From positions 3,348,001-3,412,000 of the forward strand of contig NZ_CP053697.2 of assembly GCF_013200955.2 (NCBI RefSeq): DNA of 64,000 nt. The letters run 5' to 3'. How positions within the stretch are numbered: the first letter of the stretch is position 1; every line of letters starts with the position of its first letter. Made by a program: the position numbers and the translations under genes. Shown piece by piece: positions 9,654-18,118 of the stretch. The notes under the pieces are model-generated. The model did no database searches. It was given only the letters and a program-made list of their open reading frames with translations, and was not told where the DNA came from. The DNA comes from Pseudomonas campi. GTDB lineage: Bacteria; Pseudomonadota; Gammaproteobacteria; Pseudomonadales; Pseudomonadaceae.

Positions 9654-10553
9654 CTAGTCCCGCCCCAGCTCCAGGATGCGCTCGATCAGCCACTGCAAGG
9701 CTGCATCGCGCTGGCGCAGGCCGAGGCTGACGATATCCAGGTGGAAAGGTCCGAGGTCAAAGGGCAACTCGTGCAACTGCAACGGCAGCAGCTCGGCGAA
9801 GTAGCGCGCCAGGCGCACCGGCAGCACGGCCACCAGTTCGCTGCTGGCGACTATGTGCGCGGCCTGCAGATAGTTGGGCGTGGTGTAGACGATCTCGCGA
9901 CTCAGCCCGCGCTCGCCCAGCCACTGTTCGACCATGCCGCGGGTCTGCCCGCCATGCACCCACAGATGACGCAAGCCGAGGAAGCCGTCCAGATCGAGGC
10001 CCGCCGCCAGCTGCGGGTGCTCGCGATGGGCCACCAGCTGCAGGGTTTCACTGACCCACTGCTGGCGCTGAAAGCGCACCGGCACCTGCTCGAAGCGGCC
10101 CAGCACCAGATCCAGCTCGCCCTTCTCCAGCGCCTCGCCCGGCAGGCTGGGCGACAGGTGCTGGATATCGATGCGCAGCCCCGGCGCGCGCTCGGCCAAC
10201 AGCTTGAGCAGGCGCGGCATAAGGATCAGCTCGACATAGTCGGTCACCGCGATGCGAAAGCGCTGACGGCTGCTGGCCGGGTCGAAGGGCGCGCCCTCGC
10301 CGAGACTCTGTTCGATGCGCTGCAGGGCATCGCGGATCGGCGCTTCCAGGGCCAGGGCCCGTGGTGTCGGCTGCATGGCCCGGCCAACGCGCACCAGCAG
10401 CGGGTCGTCGAGCAGGTCGCGCAGGCGATTGAGCGCATTGCTCACCGCCGGCTGGCTGAGCGACAAGCGCTCGGCTGCGCGCGACACGTTGCGCTCGCGC
10501 AGCAGGGCATCGAGCACGCGCAGCAGGTTGAGGTCGAAGGTCAATATATTCAC
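9654..10553 (-). CDS. LysR-type transcriptional regulator of the adjacent fatty-acid-type cluster
   Basis: 299 residues. The helix-turn-helix region at about 5-60 (FDLNLLRVLDALLRERNVSR, then LSQPAVSNALNRLR) is of the NodD/NahR subgroup, followed by a periplasmic-binding-like effector domain. It begins at GTG 10553; the preceding in-frame codon is TAA, so no longer start exists, though a TTG four codons in is possible. It is divergent from the 3-hydroxyacyl-CoA dehydrogenase gene and most likely controls that block in response to a pathway intermediate. Confidence 0.9.
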   Translation of the reverse strand: MNILTFDLNLLRVLDALLRERNVSRAAERLSLSQPAVSNALNRLRDLLDDPLLVRVGRAMQPTPRALALEAPIRDALQRIEQSLGEGAPFDPASSRQRFRIAVTDYVELILMPRLLKLLAERAPGLRIDIQHLSPSLPGEALEKGELDLVLGRFEQVPVRFQRQQWVSETLQLVAHREHPQLAAGLDLDGFLGLRHLWVHGGQTRGMVEQWLGERGLSREIVYTTPNYLQAAHIVASSELVAVLPVRLARYFAELLPLQLHELPFDLGPFHLDIVSLGLRQRDAALQWLIERILELGRD

Positions 10554-10562
10554 TTACTGAAT
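10548..10562. promoter_or_regulatory. Candidate LysR-type operator
   Basis: ATTC-N7-GAAT, an interrupted palindrome that contains the T-N11-A core of LysR-family boxes. It lies in the divergent gap and overlaps the start codon of the LysR gene, which would suit autorepression. Assigned by pattern only. Confidence 0.4.
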
Positions 10563-10660
10563 TCAACTTATCACAAGACAAAATTTCCCAAATAGTAGCC
10601 CGGTACTTAAGGTGCGTCAGTTCCGTTTTGGGTGACTGACTTCTTCTGTGGGGGCGTTCG

Positions 10661-11899
10661 ATGAGCAACAACTACACCATCCAGCAGGCTGCCGTGATCG
10701 GCGCCGGCACCATGGGCCGCGGTATCGTCATCAGCCTGGCCAACGCCGGCATCCCAGTGCTGTGGCTGGACAACAACCCGCAGATGGTCGAAGCCGGCCT
10801 GCAGATGGCCGAAGACACCTGGGCGCAGCACGTTGCCAAGGGCCGCATCAGCACCGGCGAGGCCAGCCTGCGCCGCGCGCGCATCCAGGCGGTCAATGAC
10901 TATGCCGATCTGGCCGACGCCGATCTGGTGATCGAGGCGGTCTACGAGAACCTCGAACTGAAGCAGCAGATCTTCCGCACCCTCGACGCCACCGTGAAGC
11001 AAGGCGCGATCCTCTCCAGCAACACCTCGGCGCTGGACATCGACGCCATCGCCGCCGTCACCGCCCGCCCGCAGGACGTGCTCGGCCTGCACTTCTTCAG
11101 TCCGGCGCACATCATGAAGCTGCTGGAAATCATCCGTGGCGCCCACACTGCTCCAGCGGTACTGGACGCCGCCGTGGCCCTCGGCCAGCGCATCGGCAAG
11201 GTCAGCGTGGTGGCCGGCAACTGCGACGGCTTCATCGGCAACCGCATGCTGCACACCTACGTGTTCGAGGCGCGCAGCATGCTGCTCGAAGGCGCCTACC
11301 CGCATCAGGTGGACAGCGCCCTGCAGGGCTTCGGCTTCGCCATGGGCCCGTTCCGCATGTACGACGTGGTCGGCATCGACCTGGAATGGCGCGCCCGCGA
11401 ACTGGCAGGCAAGGGCCAGGATGTGGCCCAGGTGCAGGTGGACAACCGCCTGTGCGAACTCGGCCGCTTCGGCCAGAAGGCCGGCAAGGGCTACTACCTC
11501 TACGCGCCAGGCAGCCGCCAGGCCGAGCACGACCCGGAAGTGGATGCCCTGGTGCAGCGCGAGGCCGAGCGCCTCGGCTACCAGCGCCGCAGCGTCGGCC
11601 AGGAGGAAATCCTGGTGCGCTGCCTGCTGGCCCTGGTCAATGAAGGCGCGAAGATCCTCGAAGAGAACATCGCCGCCAACAGCCACGACATCGACCTGGT
11701 GTATCTGAACGGCTACGGCTTCCCCGCCGATAAAAATGGCCCGATGGCCTGGGCCGACGCCCAGGGCCTGGCCGCCATCCGCGAGCGCCTGCTGCAACTG
11801 ACCGAGCGCTTCGGCCCGCACTGGCAACCGGCCAAGTTGATCGACCGTCTGGTGGAAGGCGGCAAACGCTTCGCGGATGTGAAGGAGGGCCAGGTATGA
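10661..11899 (+). CDS. 3-hydroxyacyl-CoA dehydrogenase
   Basis: 412 residues. NAD-binding Rossmann motif GAGTMGRG at about 14-21; the catalytic region follows with SSNTSALDI and HFFSPAHIMKLLEIIRG; the C-terminal domain has the VVAGNCDGFIGNRML helix. It is longer than the ~283-residue single enzymes and appears to carry two C-terminal 3HCDH domains, as in the fused FadB half. It oxidises 3-hydroxyacyl-CoA to 3-ketoacyl-CoA with NAD. No hydratase domain is present. It overlaps the next gene by ATGA, giving a tight operon. Confidence 0.93.
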   Translation: MSNNYTIQQAAVIGAGTMGRGIVISLANAGIPVLWLDNNPQMVEAGLQMAEDTWAQHVAKGRISTGEASLRRARIQAVNDYADLADADLVIEAVYENLELKQQIFRTLDATVKQGAILSSNTSALDIDAIAAVTARPQDVLGLHFFSPAHIMKLLEIIRGAHTAPAVLDAAVALGQRIGKVSVVAGNCDGFIGNRMLHTYVFEARSMLLEGAYPHQVDSALQGFGFAMGPFRMYDVVGIDLEWRARELAGKGQDVAQVQVDNRLCELGRFGQKAGKGYYLYAPGSRQAEHDPEVDALVQREAERLGYQRRSVGQEEILVRCLLALVNEGAKILEENIAANSHDIDLVYLNGYGFPADKNGPMAWADAQGLAAIRERLLQLTERFGPHWQPAKLIDRLVEGGKRFADVKEGQV

Positions 11900-13686
11900 G
11901 CTACCAGGCGCCCCTGCGCGACATGCGCTTCGTCCTCCATGAACTGTTCGATGTCGCCGGCCACTGCGCACGCCTGGGCAACAGCCTGGACCGCGAGCTG
12001 ATCGATGGCGTACTGGAAGAAGCCGCCGCCTTCACCGGCAACGAGATCGCCCCGCTCAACCGCAACAGCGACGAGGAAGGCTGCCAGTTGGTCGAGGGCA
12101 ACGTCACCACGCCCAAGGGTTTCCGCGCCGCCTACCAGCAATTTGTCGACAACGGCTGGGCCAGCATGACCGGGCCGACCGAGTTCGGCGGCCAGGGTTT
12201 CCCGCAGCTGGTGGCCTTCGCCTTCCACGAAATGCTGATGGCCTCCTCGCTGTCTTTTCGCGTCTACTCCGGCCTTACCGAAGGCGCCGTGCTGGCCCTG
12301 CACAAGCACGGCAGCGACGACCTCAAACGCGACTACCTGGCCAAGATGGTCAGCGGCCAGTGGACCGGCACCATGTGCCTGACCGAACCCCAGGCCGGCA
12401 CCGACCTGGCCATGCTGCGCACCAAGGCCGAACCCCAAGCCGATGGCAGCTACAAGGTCAGCGGCAGCAAGATCTTTATCAGCGGCGGCGAGCAGGACTT
12501 CTCCGAGAACATCATCCATCTGGTGCTGGCACGCCTGCCGGATGCACCTGGAGGCGTGAAGGGCATCAGCCTGCTGCTGGTACCCAAGTTCGCTGTCAAC
12601 GCCGACGGCTCGCTGGCGGCGAAGAACGCCCTGAGCTGCGGCGCCATCGAGCACAAGATGGGCATCAAGGGCGCCTCCACCTGCGTGATGAACTTCGACG
12701 GCGCCACCGGCTGGCTGATCGGCGAGGCCAACCAGGGCCTGGCCTGCATGTTCACCATGATGAACGACGCGCGTTTCCAAGTCGGCCTGCAGGGCCTGGG
12801 CATCGGCGAGGCGGCGTTCCAGGGCGCCCTGCGCTATGCCCGCGAGCGCCTGCAGTCGCGAGGCCTGAGCGGCGCCGTGGCACCGGAGAAAGCGGCCGAC
12901 CCGATCATCGTGCACCCGGATGTGCGGCGCATGCTACTGACCCAGAAGAGCCTGGTCGAAGGTTGCCGCATGCTCGCCGCCTACACCGCGCGCCAGCTCG
13001 ATCTGGAGCACGCTGCCGAAGATGCCGCCGCGTGCAAGGCCGCCGGCAAGCGCGCGGCACTGCTGATCCCGATCGTCAAAGCCTTCTTCACCGACATGGG
13101 CCAGGAAGTCGCCAGCCATGCGGTGCAGGTCTACGGCGGCCACGGTTTCATCCGCGAATGGGGCATGGAACAGCTGATGCGCGACAGCCGTATCACCCAG
13201 CTCTATGAAGGTACCAATGGCATCCAGGCGCTCGACTACATCCGCCGCAAACTGCTCGGCGATGGCGGTACCGAACTCAGCGCACTGATCGGCGAACTCA
13301 GCGCCCTGTGCGACGCCCAGACCCAGCGCCCGGCGCTGAGCGCGATGGCCCGCACGGTGCAGACGCGCCTGGGCGAATGGCGCGAGCTGACTGCTGAGGT
13401 GATCGCCCTCAGCCAGCGCGACGCCCAGGAAATCGGCGCGGTCTCGGTGGACTTCCTGCAGTACTCGGCCTATGTGTTGCTGGCCGGTTTCTGGCTGCAG
13501 GCCGCCGCCACCGCGCAGGATGCCCTGGACGCCGGCAGCGGCGAGGCCGCGTTCTACCAGGCCAAGCTGCACAGCGCCGAGTTCTACCTGCGTCGCATGC
13601 TGCCGCGCGCCAGCAGCCACCGCGAAGCCCTGCTGGGCGGCGCCGAGTGCCTGATGGCGATGCCGGAGGCGAGCTTCGCGTTCTGA
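11896..13686 (+). CDS. Acyl-CoA dehydrogenase with extra C-terminal domain (DmdC/FadE-like)
   Basis: 596 residues, the length of the large acyl-CoA dehydrogenases with a C-terminal extension, which include 3-methylmercaptopropionyl-CoA dehydrogenase. The FAD/acyl-CoA segments MCLTEPQAGTDLA (about 156-168) and KIFISGGEQD are present, as is the YEGTNGIQALDYIRRKL segment whose Glu would be the catalytic base. It should introduce the 2,3 double bond into an acyl-CoA. The chain or side group accepted cannot be read. Translation is coupled to the upstream dehydrogenase. Confidence 0.92.
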   Translation: MSYQAPLRDMRFVLHELFDVAGHCARLGNSLDRELIDGVLEEAAAFTGNEIAPLNRNSDEEGCQLVEGNVTTPKGFRAAYQQFVDNGWASMTGPTEFGGQGFPQLVAFAFHEMLMASSLSFRVYSGLTEGAVLALHKHGSDDLKRDYLAKMVSGQWTGTMCLTEPQAGTDLAMLRTKAEPQADGSYKVSGSKIFISGGEQDFSENIIHLVLARLPDAPGGVKGISLLLVPKFAVNADGSLAAKNALSCGAIEHKMGIKGASTCVMNFDGATGWLIGEANQGLACMFTMMNDARFQVGLQGLGIGEAAFQGALRYARERLQSRGLSGAVAPEKAADPIIVHPDVRRMLLTQKSLVEGCRMLAAYTARQLDLEHAAEDAAACKAAGKRAALLIPIVKAFFTDMGQEVASHAVQVYGGHGFIREWGMEQLMRDSRITQLYEGTNGIQALDYIRRKLLGDGGTELSALIGELSALCDAQTQRPALSAMARTVQTRLGEWRELTAEVIALSQRDAQEIGAVSVDFLQYSAYVLLAGFWLQAAATAQDALDAGSGEAAFYQAKLHSAEFYLRRMLPRASSHREALLGGAECLMAMPEASFAF

Positions 13687-13692
13687 GGCACA

Positions 13693-13780
13693 GTAGGGGG
13701 GATCACGCTGCACCGATCCACCGGGGGACGATCCACCGAGCGTGGCCAGTGGTGGATGAACAGAGCGTCATCCACCCTAC
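13693..13780. repeat. Palindromic repeat, GTAGGG...TCCACCCTAC family, copy 2
   Basis: Related to 5708-5778: the shared parts are the terminal GTAGGG/CCCTAC and the internal CACCGATCCACCG and GGTGGATGAACAGAGCGTCATCCACC blocks. It abuts another palindrome at 13783-13858. Confidence 0.7.
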
Positions 13781-13782
13781 TT

Positions 13783-13858
13783 CCCTGTAGGAGCCAGCTT
13801 GCTGGCGATCGGCGAGGCCTCAGAACCGCTGATCGCCAGCAAGCTGGCTCCTACAGGG
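13783..13858. repeat. REP-like palindrome, GTAGGAGCCAGCTTGCTGGC family, copy 1
   Basis: Arms of about 30 bases beginning CCCTGTAGGAGCCAGCTTGC and ending with the complement. Other copies are at 22317-22386 and, damaged, at 43754-43816. It separates the acyl-CoA dehydrogenase gene from the esterase gene. Confidence 0.85.
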
Positions 13859-13887
13859 CTTACTCCTGATCCGACCGAGAGCATCTG

Positions 13888-14895
13888 GTGAAAAAAACAA
13901 AAATAGCCCTCTGCATACTCCTGCTGATCGCCGTGCTTTTGGGCGGTCTGTACGCCTATTTCCTTTATGCGCCCAAGCCCGCCGAACCGGCCCTGAGCTC
14001 CACCCTGCAGCACCAGCGTATCGAGCTCGGCGGCCTGCAGCGCGACTACACCTTCTATATCCCGGCCAAGCTTCCGGCCAACGCACCGCTGCTGTTCGTC
14101 CTGCATGGCTCGCTGCAGACCATCGCCGACATACGCACCTTCACCGGCTACCAGTTCGAGCGCCTGGCCGACCAGCACGGCTTCATCGTCGTCTACCCGC
14201 AGGGCTACGAGCGCAACTGGAACGACTGCCGCCGCGCCGCCGACTACCCAGCGCGCGCCCGCAACATCGACGACCTGGGGCTGCTCGCCGCGCTGGTGCA
14301 ACGCTTCGCCGCGCAGCACGGCGCCGACCCGCGCCGCGCCTTCCTGGTCGGCTACTCCAACGGCGGCCAGCTGGGCCTGCGCGCGGCCCTGGAGCGCCCG
14401 CAGCTGCTGGCCGGGGTCGCCGCCGTGGCGGCCAGCCTGCCGAGCGATGCCAACCTCGACTGCGCGCCATCCGGCCAGGCCGTGCCGGTGCTATTGATGA
14501 ACGGCACCCGCGACCCGATCAACCCCTACAACGGCGGCCCGGTTAGCCTGTTCGGCTTCGGCGATCGCGGCAACGTGCGCTCGTCGTTCGAGTCGGCGCA
14601 GTATTTCGCCAGGCTGGCCGGCTACCCGCAGGATGCCGTGCGCAGCAGCTCCAGCTGGAGCCACCAGGACGACCGCGCCCAGCGGGTCAGGCTCGACCAG
14701 TGGCAGGCCGATGGCCGCGCCGAGGTCGCGCTGTACACGCTGATCGGCGGCGGCCACCTGCTGCCCCAGGCCGGCTTCCGCGCACCGCGCCTGCTCGGCC
14801 CGACCCTGTCCGGTTTCGACGGCCCGCGCGCCATCTGGGACTTCTTCGCCCGCCAGCAGCCCGTGCCGGCGCGGCCCCGACCTTCGGAGGACTAG
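13888..14895 (+). CDS. PHB-depolymerase-like / feruloyl-esterase-like alpha/beta hydrolase, membrane-anchored or secreted
   Basis: 335 residues from GTG 13888. An N-terminal hydrophobic helix (about 6-27) without a clear cleavage site suggests export or an inner-membrane anchor facing the periplasm. The fold shows the oxyanion segment LLFVLHGSLQ, the nucleophile elbow GYSNGG (Ser about 155) and a late GGGHLLP His; a DPIN segment may give the acid. This pattern is that of the PHB depolymerase/LpqC esterases. It probably releases a hydroxy acid or alcohol from an ester for the following dehydrogenase. Only 2 bases separate it from the alcohol dehydrogenase gene. Confidence 0.83.
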   Translation: MKKTKIALCILLLIAVLLGGLYAYFLYAPKPAEPALSSTLQHQRIELGGLQRDYTFYIPAKLPANAPLLFVLHGSLQTIADIRTFTGYQFERLADQHGFIVVYPQGYERNWNDCRRAADYPARARNIDDLGLLAALVQRFAAQHGADPRRAFLVGYSNGGQLGLRAALERPQLLAGVAAVAASLPSDANLDCAPSGQAVPVLLMNGTRDPINPYNGGPVSLFGFGDRGNVRSSFESAQYFARLAGYPQDAVRSSSSWSHQDDRAQRVRLDQWQADGRAEVALYTLIGGGHLLPQAGFRAPRLLGPTLSGFDGPRAIWDFFARQQPVPARPRPSED

Positions 14896-14897
14896 TC

Positions 14898-16061
14898 ATG
14901 CAAGCCTTCAGCTTCGCCACCACCGCGCAGATCCTCTGCGAATCCGGCGCCGCCACGCGCCTCGCCGAGCTGTGCCGCGAGCGCGGCGCGCAGCGCGTGA
15001 TGATAGTCACCGACCCCGGCATCGCCCGCTTCGGCCTGCTCGACGGCGCCCTGCCCGGCTTCGCCGCGGCCGGCGTGGCGGTGGAGGTGTTCGACCAGGT
15101 GATCGCCGACCCGCCCGAGGCCATAGTGCTCAACGCCGTGGAACGCGCCCGCGCGCTGGGCGCCGAGCTGGTGGTGGGCTTCGGCGGCGGCAGCTCGATG
15201 GACGTGGCCAAGCTGGTCGCCCTGCTCGCCCACCCGAACTGCCAGCAATCGCTGAAAGACATCTATGGCGTGGGCAATGCGCGCGGCCAGCGCCTGCCGC
15301 TGATCCAGGTGCCGACCACCGCCGGCACCGGCTCGGAGGTCACGCAGATCGCCATCATCACCACCGGCGAAACCAGCAAGATGGGCGTGGTCTCGCCGCT
15401 GCTGCTGCCGGACCTGGCGCTGCTCGACGCCGACCTGACCCTCGGCCTGCCGCCAGCGGTGACCGCCGCCACCGGTATCGACGCCATGGTGCACGCCATC
15501 GAGGCCTACACCAGCAAGATCAAGAAGAACCCGCTGTCCGACCTGCTGGCCCGCGAGGCCCTGCGCCTGCTCGCCGCCAATCTGCATGAAGCGGTGCACA
15601 ACGGCAGCAACCGCGAGGCGCGCCAGACCATGCTGCTCGGCGCCCTGCTGGCCGGCCAGGCCTTCGCCAACGCGCCCTGTGCGGCGGTGCATGCGCTGGC
15701 CTATCCGCTGGGCGGGCATTTCCATATTCCCCATGGCCTGAGTAATGCCCTGGTGCTACCGCATGTACTGCGCTTCAACGCACCGCAGGCCATGGCGCTG
15801 TACGCCGAGCTGGCCCCGCTGATTCTCGGTGAGCGTTTCAAGGGCGGCAGTGCCGAACAGCGCTGCGCCGAGTTCATCAACGAACTGGCCGCGCTCAACC
15901 AACGCTGCGGCCTGCCCAACCGCCTGCGCGATGCCGGCGTGCCGAAAGACATGCTGCCGCGCATGGCCAGCGACGCCATGCTGCAGCAGCGCCTGCTGGT
16001 GAATAACCCGCGCGAGGTCAGCGAGGCCGACGCGCTGGCCATCTACCAGGCGGCGTATTGA
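14898..16061 (+). CDS. Iron-containing alcohol dehydrogenase
   Basis: 387 residues, the usual size. Group III signatures are present: GFGGGSSMDVAK (about 95-106) for NAD binding, PTTAGTGSEVT, and metal-ligand segments GIDAMVHAIEAY and HIPHGLSNALVLPH. It should interconvert an alcohol and an aldehyde with NAD(H) in the cytoplasm. A GGAGG site precedes the ATG. It follows the esterase gene by 2 bases and is followed by a 347-base gap of palindromes, so the esterase and this enzyme form a unit. Confidence 0.92.
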   Translation: MQAFSFATTAQILCESGAATRLAELCRERGAQRVMIVTDPGIARFGLLDGALPGFAAAGVAVEVFDQVIADPPEAIVLNAVERARALGAELVVGFGGGSSMDVAKLVALLAHPNCQQSLKDIYGVGNARGQRLPLIQVPTTAGTGSEVTQIAIITTGETSKMGVVSPLLLPDLALLDADLTLGLPPAVTAATGIDAMVHAIEAYTSKIKKNPLSDLLAREALRLLAANLHEAVHNGSNREARQTMLLGALLAGQAFANAPCAAVHALAYPLGGHFHIPHGLSNALVLPHVLRFNAPQAMALYAELAPLILGERFKGGSAEQRCAEFINELAALNQRCGLPNRLRDAGVPKDMLPRMASDAMLQQRLLVNNPREVSEADALAIYQAAY

Positions 16062-16074
16062 GGGGGTGGAGCGG

Positions 16075-16189
16075 CCCTCTCCCCCGGCCCCTCTCCCGTA
16101 AACGGGAGAGGGGAGGCAAACCGTGCACAGCTTGAGCACTGCGCAGAACTGCTCCCTCTCCCATTCATGGGAGAGGGTTGGGGAGAGGG
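16075..16189. repeat. Nested CCCTCTCCC palindromes with cloverleaf potential
   Basis: An outer 10-base stem (CCCTCTCCCC at 16075-16084 with GGGGAGAGGG at 16180-16189) encloses two near-perfect hairpins: 12 base pairs at 16088-16113 and 11 base pairs at 16154-16177. All three stems use the same CCCTCTCCC word. Confidence 0.75.
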
Positions 16190-16245
16190 TAAAACCCATG
16201 AGCACCGCCATGGCCCCAACAGTCGACAAGGGCAAGACATAGGCA

Positions 16246-16305
16246 GTAGCCCGGATGCAATCCGGGAAGCCCGCCACTCCGCCCCCGGATTGCATCCGGG
16301 CTACG
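16246..16305. repeat. REP-like palindrome, TAGCCCGGATGCAATCCGGG family, copy 2
   Basis: Same arms as 3903-3959, with a different central spacer. Confidence 0.85.
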
Positions 16306-16408
16306 CCAGCCATCGCCAATCGATAAGCCCCAATCCACCCGGCGAATCAAACTACCCCGCGCACCAACCAGGCCCTAGGCTGGTACGCAAGCAAGACGAG
16401 AACAGCCC

Positions 16409-16843
16409 ATGAGCCAGCCCGAACACCTGCGCAGCGACTACGCCCACTTCCAGCCGATCACCACGCGCTGGCACGACAACGACCTCTATGGTCACGTCAA
16501 CAACGTCGTCTACTACAGCTTCTTCGACAGCGCGGTGAACACCTACCTGATCGAAGTCGGCGGCCTGGATATCCACGACGGCGAGGTGGTCGGCTTCGTG
16601 GTCAGCTCGTCGTGCGACTACTTCGCCTCCATCGCCTTCCCCGAGCGCATCGAGGTCGGCCTACGGGTCGGCAAGCTGGGCAACAGCTCGGTGCAGTACG
16701 AACTGGCCATCTTCAAGGCCGGCGAAGACGAGGCCTGCGCCGCCGGGCGCTTCGTCCACGTCTTCGTCGACCGCACCAGCAACCGCCCGGTGCCGATTCC
16801 CGAAACCCTGCGCGCGGCTCTCGCGCGCCTGCTACGCGACTGA
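16409..16843 (+). CDS. Acyl-CoA thioesterase, 4-hydroxybenzoyl-CoA/YbgC-FadM type
   Basis: 144 residues of a single hot-dog domain. The active-site segment [16 protein letters not shown] (about 24-39) holds the catalytic Asp and the conserved GHVNN. By family knowledge it hydrolyses an acyl-CoA to free acid and CoA. It precedes the thiolase gene by 34 bases and probably serves as an overflow or release step for the CoA cluster. Confidence 0.9.
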   Translation: MSQPEHLRSDYAHFQPITTRWHDNDLYGHVNNVVYYSFFDSAVNTYLIEVGGLDIHDGEVVGFVVSSSCDYFASIAFPERIEVGLRVGKLGNSSVQYELAIFKAGEDEACAAGRFVHVFVDRTSNRPVPIPETLRAALARLLRD

Positions 16844-16877
16844 AACCACGCGACTGAAACCAGAGGAGCATTCCAGC

Positions 16878-18062
16878 ATGCAAGACGCCGTCATCGTCTC
16901 CACCGCCCGCACGCCAATAGCCAAGGCCTTCCGCGGCGCCTTCAACGACCTCAAGTCGCCGAGCATGGCCGCCGTCGCCATCCGCGCCGCCGTCGAGCGC
17001 TCCGGTATCGAGCCGGGCGAGATCGAAGACCTGGTGATGGGCACGGCCATGCAGGGCGGCACCGCCTCGACCAACCTCGGCCGCCTGTCGCTGCTGGCCG
17101 CCGGCCTGCCGCTGTCGGTCAGCGGGCAGACCATCGACCGCCAGTGCGCGTCGGGCCTGATGGCCATCTCCATCGCTGCCAAGCAGATCATGGTCGACGG
17201 CATGGCCGTCACCGTCGGTGCCGGCCAGGAGCAGATCAGCCTGGTGCAAAACACCCACATGAAGTGGACCGCCACCGACTACGACCCGGCCGTGGTGAAG
17301 ATGGCCGAGCACGCTTACATGCCGATGCTGCAGACTGCCGAGCTGGTGGCCAAGCGCTACGGCATCAGCCGCGAAGCCCAGGACGCCTACTCCCTGCAGT
17401 CGCAGCAGCGCACCGCCGCCGCCCAGGCCGCCGGCCTGTTCGCCAACGAAATCGTCCCGATCACTGCACGCAAGAAGCTGGTCGACAAGGAAACCGGCGC
17501 GGTCAGCTTCGAGGAAGTCACCCTCAGCCTCGACGAAGGCAACCGCCCGCAGACCGTGCTGGGCGACCTGACCAAGCTCAAGCCAGTGATCGAAGGCGGC
17601 TGCATCACCGCCGGCAACGCCAGCCAGCTGTCCGACGGTGCCAGCGCCAGCGTACTGATGAGCGGCGCCCTGGCCGCCCAGCGCGGCATCCAGCCACTGG
17701 GCCTGTACCGCGGCATCGCCGTGGCCGGCCTGGCCCCGGAAGAGATGGGCATCGGCCCGGTGTTCGCCGTACCGAAACTGCTCAAGCAGCACGGCCTGAG
17801 CGTCGACGACATCGGCCTGTGGGAGCTCAACGAAGCCTTCGCCTGCCAGGTGCTGTACAGCGCGCAGAAGCTCGGCATCGACCCAGCCAAGCTCAACGTC
17901 AACGGCGGCGCCATCTCCATCGGCCACCCCTACGGCATGAGCGGTGCACGCATGGTCGGCCACGCCCTGCTGGAAGGTAAGCGCCGTGGCGTGAAGTACG
18001 TGGTGATCACCATGTGCGTCGGCGGCGGTATGGGCGCGGCGGGGTTGTTCGAGGTGCTGTAA
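16878..18062 (+). CDS. Acetyl-CoA C-acyltransferase (thiolase)
   Basis: 394 residues, full length. Catalytic residues are all in place: Cys90 in RQCASGL, His350 in [16 protein letters not shown], and Cys380 in [10 protein letters not shown]. It carries out the last step of beta-oxidation, thiolysis of 3-ketoacyl-CoA, or the reverse condensation. Together with the dehydrogenases at 10.7-13.7 kb it makes a near-complete beta-oxidation set; an enoyl-CoA hydratase is the missing member. It ends at a strong bidirectional terminator. Confidence 0.93.
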   Translation: MQDAVIVSTARTPIAKAFRGAFNDLKSPSMAAVAIRAAVERSGIEPGEIEDLVMGTAMQGGTASTNLGRLSLLAAGLPLSVSGQTIDRQCASGLMAISIAAKQIMVDGMAVTVGAGQEQISLVQNTHMKWTATDYDPAVVKMAEHAYMPMLQTAELVAKRYGISREAQDAYSLQSQQRTAAAQAAGLFANEIVPITARKKLVDKETGAVSFEEVTLSLDEGNRPQTVLGDLTKLKPVIEGGCITAGNASQLSDGASASVLMSGALAAQRGIQPLGLYRGIAVAGLAPEEMGIGPVFAVPKLLKQHGLSVDDIGLWELNEAFACQVLYSAQKLGIDPAKLNVNGGAISIGHPYGMSGARMVGHALLEGKRRGVKYVVITMCVGGGMGAAGLFEVL

Positions 18063-18081
18063 GAAGCTCCGCGCAGCAATA

Positions 18082-18109
18082 AAAATGGCGGCCTAGGCCG
18101 CCATTTTTC
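18082..18109. terminator. Bidirectional rho-independent terminator
   Basis: AAAAATGGCGGC with its perfect complement around a CTAG centre; A-tract on one side and T-tract on the other. It lies between convergent genes (thiolase and the solute-binding protein). Confidence 0.92.
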
Positions 18110-18118
18110 ATTCGCTTC

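Larger units (their letters stand above)
16062..16408. other. 347-base intergenic stretch made mostly of palindromes
   Basis: Contains a nested hairpin cluster (16075-16189) and a REP-like element (16246-16305). No coding signal. The last ~100 bases, before the thioesterase ATG, may hold a promoter but I see no convincing -35/-10 pair. Confidence 0.8.
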
